Source: Paraglaciecola psychrophila 170 (lineage in GTDB: Bacteria > Pseudomonadota > Gammaproteobacteria > Enterobacterales > Alteromonadaceae). From it: a stretch of DNA of 64,000 bases. The DNA lies in assembly GCF_000347635.1 (NCBI RefSeq), contig NC_020514.1, forward strand, positions 4,154,001-4,218,000, read 5' to 3'. Both the position numbers and the translations under genes were made by a program. This document shows, one piece after another, positions 10,598 through 19,778 of the stretch (positions are counted from its first letter, which is position 1; every line of letters starts with the position of its first letter). The notes below the pieces were generated by a model, which worked only from the letters and a program-made list of their open reading frames with translations, was not told the origin of the DNA and ran no database searches.

Positions 10598-10945
10598 TTG
10601 AAACAACGCATTGATAAAACGTGGTTTATAGCTACTATTGCCGTTATTCTCCTGATGACTGTCCCTTTGGTCATAGCCCCCAAATTTTCTGCTGATGTTA
10701 TGCAACAAGTTTACGAATATGTTACTAATAATTTTGGATTTTTGTACACTTTTCTGGCTTCCGCCATATTAATATTATTAATGTGGATTGCTTTTGATAA
10801 ATATGGCGCAGCTAAACTCGTTGATATCGATGATGAACCTATCCTAGCCAGTGCCGCGATCATGCATGAACGAAATAAATGTAGTGATGAGCTTTACACC
10901 CCTAAGCGGATGTTACTCATAATTTGCTTAATGGAATTGGTATGA
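10598..10945 (+). pseudogene. 5' stump of a resident BCCT transporter gene
   Basis: The 115-residue product begins like a BCCT carrier: a first membrane span (FIATIAVILLMTVPLVIA), a periplasmic loop (YEYVTNNFGFLYTFLASAI), then WIAFDKYGAAKL. This aligns by eye with residues 20-85 of the full BCCT protein encoded next. After about residue 85 the similarity stops and the frame ends at 10945. The stretch is AT-rich like its neighbours, unlike the following gene. Its stop overlaps the next start as ATGA (10942-10945), so translation could be coupled. I read it as a resident gene truncated by replacement. Confidence 0.7.
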
Positions 10946-12477
10946 CAGTAGAAAAACCCGATACAACACATCCAAAAACGGCCTCGGTAGATAAAGCCAT
11001 CTTCTGGCCGAGCCTTATCTGCATCGTCACCATCATCGTATGTATGATTGTGTTTGAAGCACAGGCAAAGACGGCGATCAGCGCTATTTTTAGCTTCGTC
11101 ACCGATCAGCTGGGATTCATCTATATCTGGGCCGGTGCCTCAGCCTTGGTTGCAGTCGCCTGGCTTGGGTTTGGCAAATACAGTCATGTACGCTTAGGCG
11201 GCCCCGATGCCCGGCCCGAGTTTAAACGTTTGAGCTGGATGGCGATGTTCTTCTGCTCCGGCATCGGCACTGCACTACTTTACTGGGCTACCATCGAGTG
11301 GAGTTACTACTACATGGCGCCGCCCTTTGGTATTGAGGCCGAAAGCGAGGCGGCAGCAGAGTACGCGGCGATGTACGGCATATTTCACTGGGGACCGATC
11401 GCGTGGGCATTCTATGTCCTGACCGCGTTTCCGATCGGCTACGCCTACTACAACCGCAAGAAATCGGCGTTACGCCTGAGCACCGCCTGTTCCGGCATCA
11501 TCGGTGACAAACGCGCCAACGGCAAGCTGGGCAAAGCGATCGATATACTGATGATCTTTGGGCTAGTCGGCGGCACGGGTACCTCTCTGGCTTCAGGTAC
11601 ACCGATGCTGGCAGAAGCGATAAGCCAGCAATTTGGCATCGAGCACACCTTTGCACTCGACGTCACAGTAGTCGCGATCTGGACCTGTATCTTCATCACC
11701 TCGGTAGTACTGGGTCTGAAGAAAGGTATTAAGGTGTTAAGCGACATCAACATGGTGGCGGTAATTATTCTCTGCTCGATCCTGTTTATCGGCGGGCCGA
11801 CCTTCTACCTGATCAACACATTCACCGATAGCATCGGCTTGATGCTCAGCGAGTTTACCCGGATGGCGTTCTACACCGATCCGATTCGCCGCAGCATGTT
11901 CCCGCAGTGGTGGACAATCTTTTACTGGGCCTGGTGGGTTGCCTACGGCCCGTTCATGGGGATCTTTATCGCCCGGATATCTAAAGGCCGCACGTTTAAG
12001 GATATCGCGCTGACGGTCACGCTGGCAGGCAGCACCGGCTGTGGCATCTTCTTTATGATCTTCGGAAATATAGCCATGCACAGCGAACTCAATGGCCTTT
12101 ATCCAATGCTGGATACGATCAAGAATGAAAGTGCCCCGGCCGCTATTCTGGGTATGCTGATGCAGATGCCGCTGAACTGGGTGATCCTTCCGCTGTTCAT
12201 CCTGGTGGGCTTTGTCTACTCAGGCACCACGGTCGATTCATCGGCCTATGTACTGGCATCGGTGACCTCTAAAAACTTGTATGAGGGCAAGGAACCCAAC
12301 GTTTACAATCGTCTGTTCTGGGCCATTACGCTCGGTGGGACAGCGCTGGTTCTGATGAACGCCGGTGGCTTAGAACCGCTTAAAACCGCCAGCCTGGCGG
12401 TCGGATTACCACTGGTCTTTTTGATGGGCATCTCTTTCTGCTCGTTGCTGAAGTGGCTCAAAGAAGATTACCCCTAA
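10942..12477 (+). CDS. BCCT family transporter (betaine/carnitine/choline type), GC-rich xenologue
   Basis: This 511-residue carrier has about 12 membrane spans. The tryptophan-rich WWTIFYWAWWVAYGPFMG in span 8 is the signature of the betaine-choline-carnitine family, and GVGGTGTSLASGTP-like and FVYSGTTVDSSAYVLAS segments also match. It would import a quaternary-ammonium compound by Na+ or H+ symport. The usual family length is 500-700 residues, so it is complete. Base composition is strikingly GC-rich compared with both sides, and the rise begins about at its ATG, which points to horizontal acquisition. The start at 10942 overlaps the upstream stump's stop. Confidence 0.9.
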   Translation: MTVEKPDTTHPKTASVDKAIFWPSLICIVTIIVCMIVFEAQAKTAISAIFSFVTDQLGFIYIWAGASALVAVAWLGFGKYSHVRLGGPDARPEFKRLSWMAMFFCSGIGTALLYWATIEWSYYYMAPPFGIEAESEAAAEYAAMYGIFHWGPIAWAFYVLTAFPIGYAYYNRKKSALRLSTACSGIIGDKRANGKLGKAIDILMIFGLVGGTGTSLASGTPMLAEAISQQFGIEHTFALDVTVVAIWTCIFITSVVLGLKKGIKVLSDINMVAVIILCSILFIGGPTFYLINTFTDSIGLMLSEFTRMAFYTDPIRRSMFPQWWTIFYWAWWVAYGPFMGIFIARISKGRTFKDIALTVTLAGSTGCGIFFMIFGNIAMHSELNGLYPMLDTIKNESAPAAILGMLMQMPLNWVILPLFILVGFVYSGTTVDSSAYVLASVTSKNLYEGKEPNVYNRLFWAITLGGTALVLMNAGGLEPLKTASLAVGLPLVFLMGISFCSLLKWLKEDYP

Positions 12478-12872
12478 CGCGCCCCGGCAGCTACATTGGT
12501 AGCGATTGATGCTGTAATTGAGGCTGTAGAATTGCGATACCAGTAAGAATCCGTCTTAGCTGACAGCAAAAGGCTAACACTTTTACGCTTGATTCTGGGA
12601 CGGTATTTATAGCTATACTCTATACTCATTGTGATTGTAAGTTATGACCCTTAGCTCTCGAACAAAAGAGTTATCCATAAAACTGTTTTTTGAATAGACC
12701 GAAGTATAATTCAAACTGACACTACGAAAAAGCTACATAACGTACTTGGCGTAATACTCTTTAAGGCGGAAAGTAACGCCAACCAGCCAATCAAGCCGAC
12801 GGGCAGGAATGAGCGAATTGCGGGCATAAGGAATATTCGGTTTATGATTGAATCACAGCTCTGAAGCAGACA
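12478..12872. other. intergenic stretch with a decayed attC-like half
   Basis: I see no gene here. TAACGCC (12774-12780) with AGCCAATCAA (12785-12794), and AATGAGCG shortly after, repeat parts of the attC-like site that follows, suggesting a second, degenerate copy. The GC-rich composition of the BCCT gene fades within the first 50 bases. Confidence 0.35.
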
Positions 12873-12990
12873 TTAACGCCGCCAATAACCGGCAGGCCGA
12901 AGTGGTGTCTGAATTGTGCATCAATGAGCGGAGCGAATGCACAATTCAAACGCAGCGTAGGACTGTCCAAGTTGATTGGCTTTGTTAGGC
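12873..12990 (-). repeat. orphan integron-type attC-like site
   Basis: On the minus strand it begins with GCCTAAC (12990-12984) and ends with GGCGTTA. The outer pairs TAAC/GTTA (12874-12877, 12984-12987) and GCCAAT/ATTGGC (12881-12886, 12975-12980) are each three bases apart, as in the R and L boxes of attC. In the middle GAATTGTGCAT (12911-12921) pairs perfectly with ATGCACAATTC (12937-12947). The layout and length (118 bases) fit Vibrio-like attC sites. It immediately follows the stop of the minus-strand gene at 12993-13319, as a cassette would. No integrase gene is in the window. Confidence 0.6.
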
Positions 12991-12992
12991 CT

Positions 12993-13319
12993 TTATTTAG
13001 CAAACTCAACATAAAACCATTCCTTCTCATCTGCGCTCTCAACTATATTAAAAAAGGATTCTTCTTTGAGTATTGGAGTACCTGAAGCTACGGGAGAAAA
13101 GTCAACGTTTTGACGAGGATAAGACACTACAACGATTACTTCACTTTGCAGCATAAAAACGAGGAGATTTATATCATCCCTAGCTTCAATATCTATTTCT
13201 TTAACCGTAACGTTATTAGCACCTAATTTCTGTTCAATATCATTGGTAGGAGTATATGGACCAAAAATATACAAATTGACCCACTCTACCGCCTGTAAAC
13301 TTTCTAAGTTAAACTTCAT
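12993..13319 (-). CDS. hypothetical cassette-borne protein
   Basis: This 108-residue protein (MKFNLESLQAVEWVNLYIFG...) has no signal peptide or membrane span and I recognise no family. It is rich in beta-like segments (LLVFMLQSEVIVVVSYPRQ). The gene ends three bases before the attC-like site, and its start lies 34 bases downstream of the stop of the DUF6973-like gene on the same strand. Small, unrecognised proteins followed by attC are typical integron cassettes. It may partner the gene upstream. Confidence 0.6.
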   Translation of the reverse strand: MKFNLESLQAVEWVNLYIFGPYTPTNDIEQKLGANNVTVKEIDIEARDDINLLVFMLQSEVIVVVSYPRQNVDFSPVASGTPILKEESFFNIVESADEKEWFYVEFAK

Positions 13320-13353
13320 GCCACTTTCAATTTATAAAAAATCTTCACGACAC

Positions 13354-13770
13354 TCATGGTTTAATTACCTTTTGTTCGCCTTTTAATAGGGTATTTTGAC
13401 ACATTTTCGCAAGCTCACTACCCGATGTATTTGGACTCTTCCGTCCTATCACGATACCTTTGCCATTATTGTAAAGATCCATTTCTTTTTCTTTCTTAGG
13501 GTTTCCGGGCTTTGATTCATGCGCAATAGTAAATTGTTGTGCATTATCTCCCCCGAGATCTCTTGCAAGCAAAGCAGACCAATAGCAATGCCGAAATGCA
13601 TCACCAGCGCCGTTATGAAGACTGCCACCTCCGAAGAGCACCTGAGCTTTTTTTAATGCATTTCATAAGTTTTCTTTAATTTCATCTATATGCCAAGGAT
13701 GCAATAATATATACCATCGCTCATCCTTAGTGAGCTTGTTCCAATCTTTACTATATTTTTCGTAACTCAT
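13354..13770 (-). pseudogene. DUF6973-like protein interrupted by an in-frame TGA
   Basis: The frame opens at the ATG at 13770 (ribosome site GGAG six bases upstream) and reads 35 codons to a TGA at 13665-13663. It then continues in the same frame to 13354. The C-terminal part carries HNGAGDAFRHCYWSALLARD, which resembles DUF6973-type domains. Resumption after the TGA could occur at the GTG at 13641, but the conserved-looking text on both sides suggests one gene of about 138 codons broken by a point mutation or read error. The core GCCTAAC lies 24 bases upstream of the start, where a cassette boundary is expected. Confidence 0.55.
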
Positions 13771-14397
13771 GGATTACTCCTGTATTTTCTGAGGCCTAAC
13801 GCTTATTAACGAGCCTTTCGCATATGTAATTGCTCAGTTTGATTTTTAATCGCCGCCGTTATCACTACTTACCATCTGATTTAATTACATATTTCTTTAC
13901 TTTTGTAGTTACAAAAACATGAAAACCTAAAAAGCAAAAGAAGCCTGACTTTAATACGACTTTTTATGCTTCCTATTAAATACTATGCGTAAAGAATTTT
14001 TCATAATTAGATGAATGGCTTAGCGTTATTGCGACAGGCTTGAAAAAACCAGCCTTTCAAATACAGCTTGGATAAATCCGTTTATCTGATATTCCGGTAT
14101 TTGGGATGGTTGTGAAAACGAATACACTTCCATCGCAGAAACAGCGGTAACTCAATACTTTATTCACTAAAACGCACTGGTTTGTGCGGTTTAATCCTGC
14201 ATCTGGGGTGTCTTTGTTGTTGTCTTTAACGATGACTATCTTCTTTATTTAACAAACTTAAGACAATTTGAATGGGCGGCTTAAGGTTTCTTTTTCCTGA
14301 CACTTTCGCACTAGCAGTATTTGTATCGTGAAGGGTTTCAGCTCACAAAGTCATGTTAGTTGCAGCCGAATGTGAAGTTTCCACGGCTGCCAATAGT
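13771..14397. other. intergenic stretch with a cassette-boundary core and inverted repeat
   Basis: GCCTAAC at 13794-13800 (GTTAGGC on the minus strand) matches an attC core at the presumed cassette boundary. ATATGTAATT near 13824 and AATTACATAT near 13883 form an inverted repeat that could be the arms of a degenerate site. I find no gene in the rest, although it is unusually long for this genome. Confidence 0.35.
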
Positions 14398-14685
14398 TTA
14401 TTTAAGTTGTGACTTAAAGTAGTTATAGGAATGAACAAAGGCATCCCGAATTTTTTTCGCTTCCTTAAGATACTCGTCCGTTTTCTCCTCACTTGCTTCT
14501 TTCCAATGGTCTAATTTATCAGTGAGCGGTTTAGCTTGTTCTTTTAACGATGAGATTTGCTTTTCGATTTCAGCTTTAGCCTCAGTTTGGGCGTGATTGG
14601 CCTTAACTTCAAGCACTGAGATTTTTTCGTTTAACTCATCAACGGTTTGCTTCAGTTTGGCTACATATTCATCGCGTTTACTCAT
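14398..14685 (-). CDS. small coiled-coil protein
   Basis: This 95-residue, highly charged protein is almost entirely predicted coiled coil by its heptad pattern (VDELNEKISVLEVKANHAQT). It resembles the small sll1863-like coiled-coil proteins described as stress-related, but the resemblance is weak. There is no signal peptide. It is isolated between the cassette region and the peptidoglycan locus. I do not assign a function. Confidence 0.6.
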   Translation of the reverse strand: MSKRDEYVAKLKQTVDELNEKISVLEVKANHAQTEAKAEIEKQISSLKEQAKPLTDKLDHWKEASEEKTDEYLKEAKKIRDAFVHSYNYFKSQLK

Positions 14686-14971
14686 TTTTCACCCCTATTA
14701 TGACTTGATTAACAGTTATATTTATAGCCAATAATAAAGATAAAAGTGCAAAAGTTTTTGACGCACATCAATTCTTGACTAAATACTTGCAAGGCGACAG
14801 CTAATAGTTTTGCAGTGGTAGTAAATGTTACGTGATCAATGTGGTTAAGAAAGTAATCTTTTGATTGGATAATTATCGGTAATCAAAGTAGGGGCATATG
14901 ATGAGGTTGTTTCACCCTAACGAGGTGTTAAAACGTAACTAACGATATTACAGCCATGCTGTAGATGGCAC

Positions 14972-16053
14972 TTAACCATCTACATAGCGCCGCTTGACAC
15001 GGGGAGAAACTCTACACAATAACTCATAAGAAATGGTCGAAGCACATTCGGCCACTTCTTCTACCGGCAGGTGTTCACCCCACAACTCTACCCTGTCATT
15101 GACCTTAACCTGTGCCAAGTCTGTTACGTCAAACGTTAACATATCCATCGAAACGCGACCTACTAGGGAGATTCTTTGATGCTGCAGCCAAGCTGGGGTG
15201 CCTACACGGGCATGGCGCGGGTAACCATCGGCATAACCTATGGCCACCGTAGCAATGGTCGTTTTCGTTGCGCGACCCAACTTTGTCCGTAACCTACACT
15301 CTCACCTTTTTGTAGACTGCGCAGCGCAATAATCGGCGCTGTCAAAGTCATCACAGGTTTCAACTTGAGCTGAGTATTATTTGCTGGTTGTGCACAGCCA
15401 TATAGTGCGATACCTAAACGATTCCAGCTACCATGCGACATAGGCCACTGTGATATACCGGCAGAGTTGGCCAAACTAAACACTAAACCGTGGGACACAG
15501 CCAACGCTTCAAGTTTTTGAGTCTGCTGTATATTGAACACATTATGTTGTTCATCGGCACAGGCTAAGTGACTGCATAACACGCTACCGTAAATAAGTAA
15601 GTCGGCAAACTCTCTCAATACTGAATTAATTTCAGCTAATCCAAAGCCTAAGCGGTGCATGCCAGTATCCACTTTTATCCATACCTTTGGCCGCTGTGAA
15701 GGTGCTAAAAAACGCAGCCACTCAAAATGTTCGCTGCGATGCAACATAACCCAAAAGTCTAGTTCAAACGCCAACGCCATTTCAGCCTCGTTCAACACAC
15801 CTTCAAGTAATAAAATCGGTTGCAGAATACCGTGTTCACGTAAGTGTATGGCTTCATCTATAAAAGCAACTGCAAATCCTTCAGCCTCATCCGACAATGC
15901 CTGTGCAATCGCGATTGCACCATGCCCATAAGCATCCGCTTTGATCACGGCCAAGGTTTTGCTGTTACCTGCTAAGGCTGACATCTGTCGAAAATTATCA
16001 ATTACTGCAGACACATTAATTTCGGCATAAGTAGGCCTTCCCAACACGTTCAT
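14972..16053 (-). pseudogene. alr: alanine racemase, single-base frameshift
   Basis: The N-terminal part (from ATG 16053, AAGG eight bases upstream) includes the PLP-lysine motif KADAYGHG, DTGMHRLGFG and SVGYGQSWVAQRK. The C-terminal part continues one frame over with TIATVAIGYADGYPRHA and VGRVSMDM. Adding one A to the minus-strand AAAA (bases 15262-15265) restores a normal racemase of about 360 residues. The enzyme interconverts L- and D-alanine. Placed at the edge of the peptidoglycan locus, it would feed D-alanine from stem peptides to L-alanine catabolism. A sequencing indel is more likely than a true pseudogene. Confidence 0.85.
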
Positions 16054-16235
16054 CCTTATGACCTTAGTTATCAATGTTATGGACTAAAAATATATCCCAT
16101 AGCACTCAGTACATTTACACCATTGAATAGATAAGCAAATAATATTCATCAACAGTCTGACACTATTTTTACGCATAAATGAAATTGCAGAAACAATCAT
16201 AAATCAATTATTATTTCTTATATACAAAATTTTAC

Positions 16236-16248
16236 GAATAATATATTC
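16236..16248. promoter_or_regulatory. putative operator GAATAATATATTC, copy 1
   Basis: The 13-mer GAATAATATATTC is identical to the copy at 26265-26277 and is the exact reverse complement of the copy at 37292-37304. It lies in the alr/murQ divergent region. Candidate operator for the RpiR-type regulator encoded at 18722; this link is inference. Confidence 0.5.
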
Positions 16249-16418
16249 TTTATTAAATCCAATGTTAAACCTTGAATTTATCTTTTGTGCTAGAGTGTTG
16301 ATCTGAATTGAACAGACTGTTTTTTTACCTGTTTGTGATTGTAATTGTACTTTAATTAGTACTTATTTTTTTACTTGGGAGTAGTTTGAATTGAGCGTCC
16401 GATAACACAAAATCAATT

Positions 16419-16469
16419 AATAATCTGTTATTAATCTGTTATTAATCTGTTATTAATCAGTATTTAATC
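16419..16469. repeat. 11-base tandem repeat upstream of murQ
   Basis: The unit TAATCTGTTAT occurs three times in tandem with a degenerate fourth, about 90 bases before the murQ start. An 11-base period keeps successive copies near one helical face, as expected for co-operative protein binding, but slippage alone could also produce it. Confidence 0.65.
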
Positions 16470-16554
16470 GGCCTAATTTTGGTGAGCAAAAGTACCATAT
16501 ACGTATCAAACACATAAGATGTGTCCAGCAAAGTGATAAGAGTAATAAATAAAT

Positions 16555-17484
16555 ATGAATAGTAATCCACTTTTAAGTGAGCTTAATACTATCTTGTCGG
16601 AATCGCGAAACCCCGACACCTTAAACATTGATTTATTGTCAACTGATGCCATTCTGCAAAAAATTAACGAAGAAGATCAGAAAGTGGCACTTGCCATAAA
16701 ACCGGCACTAAAAAATATAGGAATAGCGGTAGATACCATTGTTGAGGCCATTAAAAACAAAGGCCGTTTAATTTATTTCGGCGCGGGTACCAGTGGTCGT
16801 TTGGGTATTTTAGATGCAGTAGAATGTGTTCCCACTTTTAGTATCGAAAAAGATATTGTGATTGGTATTATCGCGGGGGGCGAAAAAGCTATAAAAGTTG
16901 CGGTAGAAGGTGCCGAAGACGACCAAGAAGCCGCCATAGAAGATTTAAAAGCAATTAACTTCAATGCCAAAGATGTATTGGTTGGCATTGCTGCCAGTGG
17001 TCGCACACCTTACGTCCTTTCAGGCTTAAAATATGCTCAACAGATTGGCGCCAAATCAGTTGCAGTAAGTTGTAATCCTAACTCAGCCATTGGCAAAGCT
17101 GCTGATGTGGATATTTGTGCTGCTGTTGGGCCAGAAATTCTGACAGGCTCTACGCGTATGAAATCAGGCACAGCACAAAAATTGATCCTTAATATGCTAA
17201 GCACAGCCAGTATGATCAAAATAGGTAAAACCTATCAAAATCTAATGGTAGATGTGCATGCCAGCAATAAAAAGCTATATGCCAGAGCACTGTTAATTGT
17301 CATGCAGGCAACTGATTGTGATGAAAAAATTGCCACTGATGCATTGCTGGCTGCGGGAAACGAAGCCAAGGTCGCGATTATGATGATACTAACGGATGTA
17401 AAGGCAACGGATGCAATAACTTTTCTGAAACAGAATGATGGTTTTTTACGTGCCGCTGTAGAGTCCAAAGGTGCTGTAACTTGA
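16555..17484 (+). CDS. murQ: N-acetylmuramic acid 6-phosphate etherase
   Basis: MurQ cleaves the lactyl ether of MurNAc-6-phosphate to give GlcNAc-6-phosphate and D-lactate in the cytoplasm. The 309-residue protein (E. coli about 298) has the SIS domain with FGAGTSGRLGILDAVE near residue 80, a second conserved glutamate in VEGAEDDQEA, and TGSTRMKSGTAQKLIL with MVDVHASNKKL in the C-terminal half. The two glutamates correspond to the proposed catalytic pair. Its stop overlaps the TTG start of the next gene (TTGA), so the two are co-translated. It is the pathway-defining gene of this locus. Confidence 0.95.
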   Translation: MNSNPLLSELNTILSESRNPDTLNIDLLSTDAILQKINEEDQKVALAIKPALKNIGIAVDTIVEAIKNKGRLIYFGAGTSGRLGILDAVECVPTFSIEKDIVIGIIAGGEKAIKVAVEGAEDDQEAAIEDLKAINFNAKDVLVGIAASGRTPYVLSGLKYAQQIGAKSVAVSCNPNSAIGKAADVDICAAVGPEILTGSTRMKSGTAQKLILNMLSTASMIKIGKTYQNLMVDVHASNKKLYARALLIVMQATDCDEKIATDALLAAGNEAKVAIMMILTDVKATDAITFLKQNDGFLRAAVESKGAVT

Positions 17485-18662
17485 ATCTTAGGCGCCGTGT
17501 CAGAGTATGCGGTTTAATCCTGTTAATGTGTACTTTAGGTGGATGTATTTCGAAGCCCCCTGCTAGCTCAATTCAGATAGGAGCAAATCAAATTGAACGT
17601 TACCTGCCGTTATTAAAAAACAAACGTGTGGCGTTAGTCGTTAATCAAACCTCGCGGGTTGCTAACTTACATCTAGTCGACTTTCTGTTATCAAGACAGA
17701 TTAATGTGGTGCGTATTTTTGCCCCAGAACATGGTTTCCGTGGAGACCATGATGCTGGCGCCCATGTCAGTGATGATATCGACAGTAAAACCGGGATTCA
17801 GATCACCTCGATATACGGTAAAAACAAGAAGCCGTCAAAAGACATGATGAGTCAAGTGGATATCGTCATTTTTGATATTCAGGATGTCGGTGTACGTTTT
17901 TATACTTATATTAGTTCTATGCATTACATGATGGAAGCTGCCGCACAGTCGTCGACTCAATTTATGGTACTCGACAGACCCAATCCTAATGGCGGGTTTA
18001 CTGATGGCCCTATTCTGGACACTGCTTATCAATCGTTTGTGGGCATGCACCCTATTCCAGTGTTACACGGTATGACCGTCGCCGAAATTGCCCTTATGAT
18101 TAAAGGTGAGCAATGGATAACAGACGCAGATAAACTAACCCTCGTCACCATTGCCAACACCCATTATCGCCGGGATATGCTCTATGATTTACCTGTTGCT
18201 CCCAGCCCTAACTTACCGAATAGCCAGTCTGTGCAACTGTACCCTTCGTTGTGTTTTTTTGAAGCCACACCGATCAGCGTGGGCCGTGGCACAGACTTCC
18301 CATTTCAGGTAATCGGTCACAACATTGTGCCTTTAGGAGATTTTAGTTTTAGCCCCGAGTCTATGCCTGGCGCAGCATTACGCCCAAAATTAGAAGAGCA
18401 GGTTTTGTTAGGCGTCGATTTACGACACAGTTCACAGCAAGGCTTAGATTTACAGATGTTTGTTAAAGCTTACCAGCAATTTACTGCGTCTGGCCTTAAC
18501 TTCTTTGAGCGTCCCGACTTTATGGACAAATTAGCTGGCAGCAACCAATTAAGGTTGGCGATTCAGCAAGGGCAAAGTGCTCAGCAGATAAAACAAAGCT
18601 GGCAGCCGGGCATACAAGCCTTCAAACAGCTACGTAAACCCTATCTGCTCTATCCAGAGTAA
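17481..18662 (+). CDS. namZ: NamZ-like exo-beta-N-acetylmuramidase lipoprotein (DUF1343)
   Basis: This 393-residue DUF1343 protein resembles B. subtilis YbbC (NamZ), which removes terminal non-reducing MurNAc from peptidoglycan fragments. The N-terminus ends in the lipobox LGGC, so it should be a lipoprotein. Conserved blocks include APEHGFRGDHDAGAHV, DIQDVGVRFYTY and VLDRPNPNGG. The start is the TTG at 17481, overlapping the murQ stop. With NagZ it would trim glycan chains sugar by sugar outside the cytoplasm, and its product MurNAc enters the kinase-MurQ route. In Bacillus the same gene lies beside nagZ, amiE, murR and murQ. Confidence 0.9.
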   Translation: MNLRRRVRVCGLILLMCTLGGCISKPPASSIQIGANQIERYLPLLKNKRVALVVNQTSRVANLHLVDFLLSRQINVVRIFAPEHGFRGDHDAGAHVSDDIDSKTGIQITSIYGKNKKPSKDMMSQVDIVIFDIQDVGVRFYTYISSMHYMMEAAAQSSTQFMVLDRPNPNGGFTDGPILDTAYQSFVGMHPIPVLHGMTVAEIALMIKGEQWITDADKLTLVTIANTHYRRDMLYDLPVAPSPNLPNSQSVQLYPSLCFFEATPISVGRGTDFPFQVIGHNIVPLGDFSFSPESMPGAALRPKLEEQVLLGVDLRHSSQQGLDLQMFVKAYQQFTASGLNFFERPDFMDKLAGSNQLRLAIQQGQSAQQIKQSWQPGIQAFKQLRKPYLLYPE

Positions 18663-18721
18663 CAAAATTAATAGGCTGTTATGTAAATGTTATTTTATCT
18701 GACCACGTTTCATCATCTCAT

Positions 18722-19570
18722 CTACGCCAGACGTCTAAAGTCACTCACCACTGCATTGGTCTTTTCAAGGATTTGACGTCCTTGACGTGATGACTGAGTG
18801 ATTGCAATAAACAAAATATCAATGATAAATTCTTGGGCTGTTCTGGCCAGAATAGATGACAAACGAGCTGATTCATCATCTGCCACCGAGTAGAGTTTCA
18901 CATCGGCCATATCAGAAATGGGTGTGCTGCCATATCGCGTCACAGAAATTATTTTGGATTTATTGCGTTTCGCCTCAGATACGACATTAATCATTTCTTT
19001 AGTATTGCCTGATTCACTGATAGCAAACACTAAGTCATTTTCACCTAAGGTAGCAGCAAACGCCAGTTGTGCGTGGGTATCAACTTCTTCGATAGCCATC
19101 ATGCCTAACTTTTGCAACTTATAAGAAAAGTCTTTACCTACTAATGCTGAACCACCTAGGCCACAAATCAAAATGCGTTTCGACGACTTAAGAAATTCAA
19201 CCGCCTCAATAAATGCTTTTTCATCGTTCAACGTCTGTGTCTCATTCAACACAGACACCTTGCTACTCAGTAATTTTTCAGACATCTGAGCGAAGCTGTC
19301 ATTAATCGTAATTTTACCGTGCAAGTTACTGTTAGTACTAGAATTATTTAATGCATCAATAATGCCCATTTTGAAGGCTGGATAGCCTTTATAGCCTAAT
19401 TTTTGAGAAAACTTAACCACACTGGATTGGCTAACACCGACCACATTGGCCAATTCTTGTGAAGACAACTCTCGAATAGCATTAGATGAGTCCAATGCAA
19501 ATTTTGCTAGTTTAAGTTCACTAATCGACAACGAGTCCTTAAGCGCTTTGATTTTTGTAAATGTTGACAT
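18722..19570 (-). CDS. RpiR/MurR-like transcriptional regulator
   Basis: An RpiR-type HTH (residues about 1-77; LSSQELANVVGVSQSSVVKFSQKLGY) is followed by a SIS sugar-phosphate-binding domain (ILICGLGGSALVGKDF; VFAISESGNTKEMINV). MurR of E. coli and Bacillus has this architecture and senses MurNAc-6-phosphate. Lying convergent to murQ-namZ, it is the obvious candidate regulator of the locus. ATG 19570 is preferred over GTG 19576, though both are possible. Confidence 0.88.
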   Translation of the reverse strand: MSTFTKIKALKDSLSISELKLAKFALDSSNAIRELSSQELANVVGVSQSSVVKFSQKLGYKGYPAFKMGIIDALNNSSTNSNLHGKITINDSFAQMSEKLLSSKVSVLNETQTLNDEKAFIEAVEFLKSSKRILICGLGGSALVGKDFSYKLQKLGMMAIEEVDTHAQLAFAATLGENDLVFAISESGNTKEMINVVSEAKRNKSKIISVTRYGSTPISDMADVKLYSVADDESARLSSILARTAQEFIIDILFIAITQSSRQGRQILEKTNAVVSDFRRLA

Positions 19571-19778
19571 TGTCACTCGTAAATATTTTATTTATAAATT
19601 AAGAATAATTGTAACCCAAAGACTCTTAGTTAATTAACATATTTTATAAAAACGTAAAGCAATACAGGCATTTAAAGCAAAGTATAAAAAATTATTCTAA
19701 ATTAATATTTTATTCACACTTTTATTTAGTGCTACTTTGTACTGACCACCTGTTAAAAAGCCTTAAGCAAAATGTGGC

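Larger units (their letters stand above)
16054..16554. other. divergent alr/murQ intergenic region
   Basis: This AT-rich 500-base region separates divergent alr and murQ and should hold both promoters. It contains the palindrome-like 13-mer at 16236-16248 and an 11-base tandem repeat at 16419-16469, described separately. No gene is visible. Confidence 0.5.

Noticed and set aside
11448..12081. Long minus-strand open frames within the BCCT gene
   Set aside because: They are antisense shadows favoured by high GC; no ribosome site or family, and the sense frame is a clear transporter.
13663..13665. In-frame TGA as a possible selenocysteine codon
   Set aside because: No selenoprotein family, no SECIS-like hairpin visible and the residue is not in a redox motif; mutation or read error is simpler.
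16419..16469. Tandem repeat as a CRISPR or replication-origin iteron array
   Set aside because: Units are directly adjacent without spacers and too few; no cas or replication gene nearby.
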